Positions 1 through 6,596 of a stretch of DNA of 26,260 nt are shown here, piece after piece. Numbering within the stretch: position 1 is the stretch's first letter; the number at the start of each line of letters is the position of its first letter. Where the stretch lies: IMG/VR virus record IMGVR_UViG_3300017752_002101, positions 1-26,260 of that record. The stretch is one strand, 5' to 3'. A program made the translations under genes and the position numbers. Source of the stretch: a virus. Under the pieces are notes generated by a model that did not search any database, was not told the origin of the DNA, and saw nothing but the letters and a program-made list of their open reading frames with translations.

Positions 1-297
1 GTGTTGTATGTTTCCAATGAGTTCATTAGATTGTTTCCAAGCTAATTTACAGAACTCATTGTCACCACTTATACCAATGACATTTGCTTCATCTACTAAC
101 ATATCCATTCCCGCGATTTCTGTCGGGCATATGAAAGTAAAGTCTTTAGGATAAAAGTAGATTACTGTGTAATCATGCTTTAAAGGTTCATATTCTTTCG
201 ATACAGAAACCTCTATAAAGTTGTTATCCTTGTCTACACCTTGTAGTGTAAAATGAGGGAACGAGTCCCCGATACTTGTCATTCGTGGTTTAAACAT
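1..297 (-). CDS. Peroxiredoxin, AhpC/Prx1 type (3' end outside window)
   Basis: The first 99 residues of a thiol peroxidase that reduces hydrogen peroxide or organic hydroperoxides in the cytoplasm. I translated this by hand from the minus strand. The segment YFYPKDFTFICPTE carries the peroxidatic cysteine at residue 57 in the FTF(V/I)CPTE context of typical 2-Cys peroxiredoxins. It is followed by a segment (VIGISGDNEFCKLAW) that matches the VxGxSxDxxFxxxxW stretch of AhpC. The resolving cysteine would lie in the missing C-terminal half, so the subclass is inferred. The start at 297 has a good ribosome site, AAGGGG, about six bases upstream. It is the third gene after promoter P1, ten bases after the SSB stop. 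A peroxiredoxin directly behind SSB suggests a host-protective auxiliary gene expressed with replication genes. Confidence 0.9.
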   Translation of the reverse strand, partial: MFKPRMTSIGDSFPHFTLQGVDKDNNFIEVSVSKEYEPLKHDYTVIYFYPKDFTFICPTEIAGMDMLVDEANVIGISGDNEFCKLAWKQSNELIGNIQH

Positions 298-307
298 AAT
301 TTTCCCC

Positions 308-943
308 TTAACTAACGTCAAACTCGCTAGAAATATCTTCTGATACTTCACCTGCGTCATTGCCGTTAACTCTTCTTAATAGTTCAAGCTGAGCATCTGC
401 AGTTGGTCTAACAAGAATTTCATCCATAGACTTAAGTCCTGAAGTTAATTCTTTTTCCCAATCTTCTAATTCTCTTGGCTTACACTTAAGAACTGCTAAC
501 TGATATTCTACGTTGAATACCTGTGGACCAGTTTTCTTTCTTTTGAAATGAATGTCATAACCAGTAACTGGGTCTGTTGGGTCTCCCAACTCTTCCATTG
601 CTACTATAACTTGGTCAAATAACTTTCTTTTTAAATTAAGAACTTTTATAGATTTATCGGCGTAGTCAATACACTGAACGGCATAACTCCATCCACATTT
701 TAAATCAGGGTAAAAGTCTCGAACATGGTCATGTTCTACATTGTTGAATGTTTCAGAGTTTCTGTCAAAAGATAAACACTCCATAGGAATGTTTTTGCCA
801 TTCTCTCCTTTAATCCAATACACATATCTAGGAAGTAAATCTCCTACCAGTCTTACATGGTGGTCTTCTTTACCTGCGTAGTTATATGTTTCTATTTTGT
901 TTTTTTGGGCTGAGCCCTTGGTTTGGTTGAATCCAATTGCCAT
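308..943 (-). CDS. Single-stranded DNA-binding protein, gp32-like
   Basis: A 211-residue protein with the layout of phage gp32-type SSBs: a basic N-terminal arm, a central OB-fold region and an acidic C-terminal tail (EVSEDISSEFDVS). The diagnostic stretch is at residues 99-147, where a KVLNLKRKLFDQVI strand-helix is followed by LGDPTDPVTGYD, FKRKK and EYQL, as in T4-like SSBs. The T4 zinc site (H and three C) is not recognisable; the cysteines at 56, 83 and 91 do not form a CxxC pair, so the metal module seems absent. It should coat single-stranded DNA at the fork, with the acidic tail recruiting polymerase, helicase or recombination proteins. The start is preceded by AGGAG six bases upstream, inside the end of the previous gene. 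Confidence 0.85.
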   Translation of the reverse strand: MAIGFNQTKGSAQKNKIETYNYAGKEDHHVRLVGDLLPRYVYWIKGENGKNIPMECLSFDRNSETFNNVEHDHVRDFYPDLKCGWSYAVQCIDYADKSIKVLNLKRKLFDQVIVAMEELGDPTDPVTGYDIHFKRKKTGPQVFNVEYQLAVLKCKPRELEDWEKELTSGLKSMDEILVRPTADAQLELLRRVNGNDAGEVSEDISSEFDVS

Positions 944-944
944 T

Positions 945-1310
945 TTATTCTCCTAATGTCTCCTCGTAGTAAAAGTGTACCCGTCCATCTTTTATTTCAA
1001 GCAGTCTGTTATTATTTATAATTTCTTCTGAAACTGGACATTCCAGAAAATCTAGTGTGGTGTCTTTTGTGTTTACATAGTTGTGATAATTGCGAAAGGA
1101 TGCGACACCTGCATACTCTACAACTTCTCTATCACTCAATGCTCGACCAGCTTCTAGTAACTCCTTTGGGTTTAGGAGGTATGATTGTCCGCCGAATCGA
1201 TACTGATAAAACTTAAAAGTCTTATCGTGGTAATTTTTAGGTTTAATCTTGTAAGTCATTATACGAAGTATTTGTATCATATCATCAACACTTCCTTTGC
1301 TTACTCTCAT
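945..1310 (-). CDS. Unknown protein, first gene after promoter P1
   Basis: I do not recognise a family. The longest reading frame begins at 1337, but that ATG lies directly against the -10 box of P1 (1338-1343), upstream of the predicted transcription start near 1331, so it cannot be used from this promoter. The tenth codon is also ATG (1308-1310), with a GGAA-type ribosome site about seven bases upstream. I therefore choose 1310, giving 121 residues beginning MRVSKGSVDD. The protein has no signal peptide or membrane segment. It is rich in Tyr and Asn with an acidic C-terminus. It sits directly before SSB and peroxiredoxin, whose ribosome site overlaps its last codons, so the three are co-translated. 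A replication-associated role is only inferred from position. Confidence 0.75.
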   Translation of the reverse strand: MRVSKGSVDDMIQILRIMTYKIKPKNYHDKTFKFYQYRFGGQSYLLNPKELLEAGRALSDREVVEYAGVASFRNYHNYVNTKDTTLDFLECPVSEEIINNNRLLEIKDGRVHFYYEETLGE

Positions 1311-1337
1311 TATCTTATTCCAATCAAATAGTAACAT

Positions 1338-1366
1338 ATTATAACAAATTTTTGAACTCGTGTCAA
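1338..1366 (-). promoter_or_regulatory. Promoter P1 (sigma70-like)
   Basis: On the minus strand, TTGACA (1361-1366) is followed after 17 bases by TATAAT (1338-1343). Both boxes match the sigma70 consensus exactly. The bases upstream (TTC before the -35) match those of the four other promoters in this window. The predicted start is near 1331. It drives the 945-1310 gene, SSB and peroxiredoxin. Confidence 0.9.
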
Positions 1367-1369
1367 GAA

Positions 1370-2260
1370 TTATTTTTCTTCCCTTAAGTCGTTGGGACGT
1401 TGTTGCATTTTAGCCATGTCGTCTGGTGCGATTGTAGCATGTACATCTGCTTGTGCCATTTTAACTATACTTCCTCTGAAAATATGTGAGCCACAATGCA
1501 TTAACTCCACTAAGGGCAATGCCCAAATGTCGATTCCTAGCTTAGTGCAATACTCTGAAAACATATAATCTTCAGAAAGATATCTATTTTCTTCGTTAAT
1601 TACACAGTCAAAAAAGGCAGTAATCTTTTGTCCTGGTTTAAACTCTCCTTCTCTTAAATGGTCGGGAGTATATAATAGTTCAGGATATGCTTCTGCATAC
1701 TCTTCAAATACAGACCTTTCTATAAACATAAATCCAGTAGCACCTTCTTTAATTTTTACAGGCTCATACACAGGAGCTTGTCCATCTGGGTACTCTTCAT
1801 GTTTAGGATTAAATACCATATCCCCCGCTACTTCTTCTAGTTCCCACGGTTTTTCATCAAACATCCCTGTCTTTGCTGCTTTTAATACTTTCTCCCATGC
1901 TATAGTCTTTTTAGGGTATAATGCACAGAATACTCTATATACTTCAGGATGTTCTGCCATAAGATGTATCATATACATCAAATCCATAGATTTCCATCCA
2001 ATATCACTATCTATAAAAAGTAAATGTGTACACTCACTTTCTAAAAAGTTTGCTACACAATAGTTTCTTGCCCTTGTAATTAAAGACTCGTTAAACAAAT
2101 AGTATAGTTGCATGGGTATTCCAAACTGCTGAAACTGCCCCACTGTGTCCATAAGTGATTTGGTGTAAAGACCATGACACATTCCTCCATACATAGGTGT
2201 TGCTAGGAAGATTTTCATCTTTCTCATTTCTTCTAAATTTAATTGTATTTCTTGACTCAT
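1370..2260 (-). CDS. Glycosyltransferase, GT-A fold
   Basis: A 296-residue protein that probably transfers a sugar from a nucleotide-sugar donor. The N-terminal part (IFLATPMYGG, then ARNYCVANFL) looks like the Rossmann-like nucleotide-binding half of GT-A enzymes. The metal-binding DxD motif is FIDSDIGW at residues 83-89. An acidic SEDYMF at 229-234 could hold the catalytic base, and MHCGSH at 254-259 resembles the late metal-ligand histidine. No membrane segment is visible. The start overlaps the stop of the upstream helicase as ATGA. It is the last gene of the operon from P2; its stop lies just upstream of the P1 -35. The target (DNA base, lipopolysaccharide or virion protein) cannot be read from sequence. 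Confidence 0.82.
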   Translation of the reverse strand: MSQEIQLNLEEMRKMKIFLATPMYGGMCHGLYTKSLMDTVGQFQQFGIPMQLYYLFNESLITRARNYCVANFLESECTHLLFIDSDIGWKSMDLMYMIHLMAEHPEVYRVFCALYPKKTIAWEKVLKAAKTGMFDEKPWELEEVAGDMVFNPKHEEYPDGQAPVYEPVKIKEGATGFMFIERSVFEEYAEAYPELLYTPDHLREGEFKPGQKITAFFDCVINEENRYLSEDYMFSEYCTKLGIDIWALPLVELMHCGSHIFRGSIVKMAQADVHATIAPDDMAKMQQRPNDLREEK

Positions 2261-3537
2261 AATATTTTTACCTCATAGTCTTGCTTTATATAATAACCCA
2301 TTCTAGCATTAGCTTGACGAGTAGCTGTTTTTCCTTTTAAATGTATATCAACCACTACTGGTTGTCTCTTTCCTTCTTTTTCTCTTATTACTCTACCTAT
2401 TAACTGTGTAAGAAGTGGCTCATTGTTAACAGGTGTACCAAGTACTAAACAACTTAAATCATTTAGTGATATTCCTTCTGAAAAAATAGATTGTGTTCCA
2501 AATAAAATATTCTTATCTTTTCCTATTAGTTTCATAGTATCTTCTCTTTCTTGGAAGTCCATGTCCCCTGTAATTGACACTGCATTATCGCCCACTAATC
2601 TAGCACATGCTTTTAGAAAAGCAACTCTATCAGATACAACTAATACTTTATGTCCTAATGCAGCATATTTTGCAGCTATCATTGCTACACTATGCACATA
2701 TTCTTCGTTATATGCCAGATGATTTATACGTTCTGCCCAAGGCGTAAACGAACCATCTAAAAATCTTATGTCTGACTTTACAACATGTATCTCTGGTATA
2801 AGATAATTTTCTTTAGGCGGTTTAAAAACATTATGCCCAAAGTAATCTCTAAAAACTACATGACGCCCGTCTTTTCTTTCTAGTGTCCCTGTCAAGCCTA
2901 TCTTATATCTTGTAGGCATCTCGTCTACTATTCGTGTAAAAGTAGGACTACTGACGTGGTGCATTTCATCTAAAATCAATGTTCCAAATTCTTGTTTTAT
3001 ATCGTCCATTTTTCGGTATAAACTCTGTATATTCCCGATAACTATAGGAGCGTTAATCTTAAAGTCTCCACTACCTATTCTGCCTGGTTCAATTCCAAAG
3101 CATTTTCGTACTTCTTTTTCCCACTGATTTCTTAGATTGGTAGTGTGCGTAACAACAAGTGTTTTTTGACCAAGCTTTGCAGCTATAGCTAAACCTGTAA
3201 ATGTCTTACCCCAACTTACCCACGCGTTCACTATAGCATTGTCATCAATCTCATCATGTACTTTCTTTTGGCTTGGTCGTAAATCAAACTTAAAGTCTGC
3301 ATGTTCTATCGGCGACTTAGTTCTCTTATCGATTATTTCGTAATCATCTGGGATTAAATCCATTCTTCCAATAGGTATAGAAATCAAACCCTCTTTTATA
3401 AAACGAATTGTTTTAAATACTAAAGGTGGGTCAGAAGGTATACGAGGAGCAATAGTATAGGTAAGTTCCTTCTCTATAGAATTATGTAACTCTTTAGTTA
3501 CACTCATGTATATTCTGTTACTTAGGACTGCTTTCAT
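2257..3537 (-). CDS. SF2 DNA helicase, UvsW/XPB-like
   Basis: A 426-residue superfamily 2 ATPase. RPSQ at 87-90 is the Q-motif region, motif I is AWVSWGKTFTGLA around Lys111, motif II is DEMHH at 190-194, motif III is LTGT at 215-218, and motif VI is QLIGRVIRE near the C-terminus. This order, plus the short accessory N-terminus, fits phage UvsW and XPB-type helicases, which remodel stalled forks and recombination intermediates. The Walker A is unusual: the Gly normally two before Lys-Thr is part of SWGKT, with Trp where most members have a small residue. It overlaps the preceding cytidylyltransferase gene by 20 bases and is coupled by ATGA to the glycosyltransferase after it. Confidence 0.88.
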   Translation of the reverse strand: MKAVLSNRIYMSVTKELHNSIEKELTYTIAPRIPSDPPLVFKTIRFIKEGLISIPIGRMDLIPDDYEIIDKRTKSPIEHADFKFDLRPSQKKVHDEIDDNAIVNAWVSWGKTFTGLAIAAKLGQKTLVVTHTTNLRNQWEKEVRKCFGIEPGRIGSGDFKINAPIVIGNIQSLYRKMDDIKQEFGTLILDEMHHVSSPTFTRIVDEMPTRYKIGLTGTLERKDGRHVVFRDYFGHNVFKPPKENYLIPEIHVVKSDIRFLDGSFTPWAERINHLAYNEEYVHSVAMIAAKYAALGHKVLVVSDRVAFLKACARLVGDNAVSITGDMDFQEREDTMKLIGKDKNILFGTQSIFSEGISLNDLSCLVLGTPVNNEPLLTQLIGRVIREKEGKRQPVVVDIHLKGKTATRQANARMGYYIKQDYEVKIL

Positions 3538-3934
3538 TTATCTTATTTCTTAAATTAGTACTAGAAAAAGAATGAGCTCTACTAGTGTAGAAAATCTCAT
3601 GTAATCCTTTACCAGTAAAATGTTTATCCGTCCAATCCTCTCCTACAAATCGAAGATGTATTGGTGTTGCTTCTAGCAAATCTAACAGACTTTGTTCTGT
3701 ATCATAGGGAACAATTTCGTCAATGTACTTTACTGCTCTTAGTTGTATATATCTTTCAAACACTGACTGTACTGGTTGATTTTTTTCTTGTCTATCAATA
3801 CTCGGGTCTGTCTGTAATCCTACTATCAAATGGTCGCAGTTATCCTTTGCTTCTTTTAGCATTACTATGTGACCTGCATGTAGCAAATCAAATGCTCCAC
3901 AAGTAAATCCTATTGTTTTGTCCATTGTTCCCAT
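3518..3934 (-). CDS. Cytidylyltransferase-like nucleotidyltransferase
   Basis: A 138-residue member of the HxGH nucleotidyltransferase family, closest in look to glycerol-3-phosphate cytidylyltransferase (TagD) and the C-terminal domain of RfaE/HldE. GAFDLLHAGH at 13-22 is the catalytic HxGH motif. The late motif SFSSTNLRNKI corresponds to the (I/F)S(S/T)T.(I/L)R signature. These enzymes activate a sugar or alcohol phosphate as a CDP or ADP derivative. The start is ambiguous between codon 1 (3934) and Met4 (3925); both overlap the end of the amidotransferase gene, and Met4 has GGGA only three bases away. Beside glycosyltransferase and amidotransferase genes it probably belongs to a sugar-modification route. 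Confidence 0.82.
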   Translation of the reverse strand: MGTMDKTIGFTCGAFDLLHAGHIVMLKEAKDNCDHLIVGLQTDPSIDRQEKNQPVQSVFERYIQLRAVKYIDEIVPYDTEQSLLDLLEATPIHLRFVGEDWTDKHFTGKGLHEIFYTSRAHSFSSTNLRNKINESSPK

Positions 3935-5427
3935 ACTTTTTTATTTTGTACTTTCATTGGGTCAGAATTATTATCCCAAGGACTAGACCAACCACACTTT
4001 TTCTTTCTTTCTCGTATATGCTTTGGTATATAATCTTTCATAACTTCTCTTAGTAAATATTTGTAAGTTCCTGAGGCATAATCTTTATGTAGTTTCATTT
4101 TTACTTTACCATCTTGCTGATAAATATATCTAGCAAACTCTTGTGTAAGATATACTGGTCTAGATTCCATGCCAAATAAACCACATGTTTGGTCGGCAGC
4201 TAATACATTATTTTCACTTGTTACCATTAAATCTATAAAAAGTGTAGAATTAAATCCTTGCTTATCTCTTTCAAACATACTTTTCTGTACCCATTTATGT
4301 CTTTTAGGGAACTCTTCCTGCCAAGTCTGATTGTAGCCTTCTGTATATCTTTTAGCATGATGTTGATATCCACTAAAAAACTCATCTGCACTATCTCCTG
4401 TTAATACAACTTTACACCCATCTTCTGAGGCTGCTTTAGCTAGGGCATACCTAGGCGCTCTTCTATTGTCATCATTCCATATAAGATTATTTTTCTCTAA
4501 CCATGCTTTACCATATTCATCTCTTTGAGACTTAGATAAAGTTACTACTTTATATGGAACTCCCCACTCTTCACAAGTTTTAATTGCTAATTTTGATTCA
4601 TTAGCAAATATTTCTTGTCGGTACATATCTCCTTTTTCATCGGAGTATGCACAAATATAAGCTGTTAAGTCTAGCCCCATGTCTTTTACTACGCCCAATG
4701 CGCATGTACTATCTAAACCACCACTTAAAAAGATTGCTGTTTTTTGTTTATTTTTTGCTACTTTTCTTATTCCTTGTACTAACTCATGTTTGAACTGCTC
4801 TGGATTAAACGGAAAGTTCTCTAGTTGGTACCCTGACCATAAATTTAGTCCTTTCTTTAGTATTCCAGTTCGTACATTATAATGATATATTTGACCAGGT
4901 TCTACTTTCATAACTCCTTTAAACGGACTACTAGTACCTGTCCATATAGCATTACCAAGAAAAGATTTTGTAAGAGGTACTGGTTTGGAGTCTTTAAAAC
5001 TTGCTAGGCTTGTAGTAACACTAAGACCGTTATGTCTTTCTCGTCTCATCCATAGAGGTTTTGCTCCAAAATGGTCTCTTACAATATCACATATTCCTGT
5101 TTTATAATCCATATAACAAAAAGACCCATGCCAATTTGTAAACTCTATAAACTTAAACCCATATCTTTCATATCCATCAGCTAAAAACTTAGTATCATTT
5201 GGTATGTTGGAGTCATACATCTCTCCATTAAATACCATTATATTCCCTTTACTTGTTATGTAAGGTTGAACTTGTTTTTCTCCTGATATGTCTAGTAATA
5301 CATGAGACCATGTTAATGCATTGAAGTATCTAATAGTTTCACCGCGCTCATCAGGCCCTCTGAATCTTTGCGCATCTATCATGCCGTCTACTTCTCTGCC
5401 TTCTGTACTTACAACAAATCCACACAT
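3910..5427 (-). CDS. Asparagine-synthase-like glutamine amidotransferase
   Basis: A 505-residue AsnB-type protein with an N-terminal Ntn glutaminase and a C-terminal ATP-pyrophosphatase synthetase domain. I start at 5427 rather than the longer frame at 5442 because the nucleophile must be Cys2 (MCGF), and because this ATG overlaps the previous stop as TAATG. Glutaminase features are RGPD (23-26), FNGE (66-69) and RDHFGAKPLW (117-126). The synthetase PP-loop is SGGLDS (235-240), followed later by GDSADEFFSGY. One key residue differs: the Arg of H-x-R-L, which grips glutamine in E. coli AsnB, is Leu44 here. The family amidates aspartate or other carboxylates; phage and surface-polysaccharide gene clusters use it to amidate sugars. 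The substrate is unknown. Confidence 0.88.
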   Translation of the reverse strand: MCGFVVSTEGREVDGMIDAQRFRGPDERGETIRYFNALTWSHVLLDISGEKQVQPYITSKGNIMVFNGEMYDSNIPNDTKFLADGYERYGFKFIEFTNWHGSFCYMDYKTGICDIVRDHFGAKPLWMRRERHNGLSVTTSLASFKDSKPVPLTKSFLGNAIWTGTSSPFKGVMKVEPGQIYHYNVRTGILKKGLNLWSGYQLENFPFNPEQFKHELVQGIRKVAKNKQKTAIFLSGGLDSTCALGVVKDMGLDLTAYICAYSDEKGDMYRQEIFANESKLAIKTCEEWGVPYKVVTLSKSQRDEYGKAWLEKNNLIWNDDNRRAPRYALAKAASEDGCKVVLTGDSADEFFSGYQHHAKRYTEGYNQTWQEEFPKRHKWVQKSMFERDKQGFNSTLFIDLMVTSENNVLAADQTCGLFGMESRPVYLTQEFARYIYQQDGKVKMKLHKDYASGTYKYLLREVMKDYIPKHIRERKKKCGWSSPWDNNSDPMKVQNKKVWEQWTKQ

Positions 5428-5681
5428 TATAATTCTTTCCAATCTAGTATTGTATATTCTTTTATATCATGCCATTTCATAAACTCTACATCAAACATAA
5501 TAATCTTATTATCTACTTTACTAGTATCTTCATTGATTGCTCTCATGTCCATACCCCTAGTAAATTCAGGATTAGTAGTCATTTCTCTAGTTTTTGTATC
5601 TCCGCTTTTGAGACATTCAAACTGTACTAAACATACTTTCTTTTCTAATGTTCTTTTTAATTTATCTAAATCTTGCGCCAT
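5427..5681 (-). CDS. Small phage protein, possible SH3-like fold
   Basis: An 84-residue protein. Its plan is a short helix, a strand with KVCLVQFECLKSGDTKTREM, a loop, then KIIMFDVEFMKWHDIKEYTI. This resembles small phage proteins of the DUF2693 kind, where a basic strand pair is followed by a conserved (I/V)xVFDxxxxxWRxF segment. I offer that only as a resemblance. No catalytic residues are evident. Its start lies inside the last codons of the upstream gene (16-base overlap), and its TAA overlaps the amidotransferase start as TAATG, so the two are translationally coupled. The function is unknown. Confidence 0.65.
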   Translation of the reverse strand: MAQDLDKLKRTLEKKVCLVQFECLKSGDTKTREMTTNPEFTRGMDMRAINEDTSKVDNKIIMFDVEFMKWHDIKEYTILDWKEL

Positions 5682-6130
5682 GTATCTTTTTTCCTTTCAG
5701 TTGCATACTCCCATAGAGCATAAGGTATACCTTTTTTGTAAAGTACACCTGCCCATGTTTCTTCTGCCTTTGGTGGTCGTGCTACAGTAAATGGAAAAGG
5801 TATATCCTTTATCCAAAGTACTGTTGCCACCTCTTTCTTTTTTATAATCCTAATTTTATGATATTTTAATGGAGCTGTTTCTAGTTTTTCATTATAGAAA
5901 TAACACCCATTAGAATCCACAAAATGCTTTCCTCTGTGTTTTAACATTGCTACTTCATCATCGCATTGATACTTCAATGGATAAATACTTTTCATTGGAG
6001 TCTGTAATCTTCTTATTCCAAGACTCTCTCCTAACATATTTCTATCATCAATGACTTGGTCTTCAAGCCATAACATATTGTCCAGTTCCTCTGGCTCTCC
6101 ATGCACTACATATACTGGATATCTAATCAT
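5666..6130 (-). CDS. Unknown 154-residue protein
   Basis: No family recognised. The N-terminal part is acidic (EPEELDNMLWLEDQVIDD), the centre has a run of basic residues (KIRIIKKKE), and the C-terminal part is rich in aromatics and Pro. There is no signal peptide, membrane segment or obvious nucleotide-binding motif. The start at 6130 overlaps the end of the upstream gene by eight bases, with an AAAAG ribosome site inside its last codons. It is one of three small unknown genes placed between DNA polymerase and the amidotransferase, all in the P2 operon, so it is probably expressed with the replication proteins. Confidence 0.7.
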   Translation of the reverse strand: MIRYPVYVVHGEPEELDNMLWLEDQVIDDRNMLGESLGIRRLQTPMKSIYPLKYQCDDEVAMLKHRGKHFVDSNGCYFYNEKLETAPLKYHKIRIIKKKEVATVLWIKDIPFPFTVARPPKAEETWAGVLYKKGIPYALWEYATERKKDTWRKI

Positions 6131-6596
6131 CTTTTGTTCTTCTTATATGCCATGTTTTATTCCAAAATTCTACAACCTTATCATACTCTTGTTTTCCATA
6201 AATACAAAACCATATTTGTTCAGGTTGTATTACTCTCAGTGATTTCTCTTTTGATAGGTCTGTTATATATCCTTTCTTATCTGTTAAACACCACTCCACA
6301 CAAACATTAGCGTTTCTAGGGTGATGTCTACTGCCACTGTACTCCCATCTCCATTCAAATCTAGAAGCCAGTCTAGTACCTATCCCTAGACTATGAGGAC
6401 GTAAGTATGAACTTTTTCCTTCTTTACTTGTTTTTACTATAGTAGGTTCTTCCATACCTGCAAACATTTTTAAATTTTCATCCCAATAGTCTTTATAAGT
6501 ATATCCTGTATTGTAATTTATGTAAGGAGTTCTACTATAAAAAGTAGCAGCTCTTTCCAACATATAATCCCAATCTGGCTCAAAATTAATTTGCAT
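6123..6596 (-). CDS. Unknown 157-residue protein after DNA polymerase
   Basis: No family recognised. I choose the ATG at 6596 (protein MQINFEPDWDY...) over an in-frame TTG at 6608; both overlap the end of the polymerase gene, and neither has a strong ribosome site, so coupled reinitiation is likely. The protein is very rich in aromatic residues, with many Trp and Tyr in DYWDE, RFEWRWEYSG, VCVEWCLTD and WFCIYG. Its central pattern GIGTRLASRFEWRWEYSG and later PRNANVCVEW suggest a beta-rich fold. There is no membrane segment. The stop overlaps the next gene by eight bases. Confidence 0.68.
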   Translation of the reverse strand: MQINFEPDWDYMLERAATFYSRTPYINYNTGYTYKDYWDENLKMFAGMEEPTIVKTSKEGKSSYLRPHSLGIGTRLASRFEWRWEYSGSRHHPRNANVCVEWCLTDKKGYITDLSKEKSLRVIQPEQIWFCIYGKQEYDKVVEFWNKTWHIRRTKDD

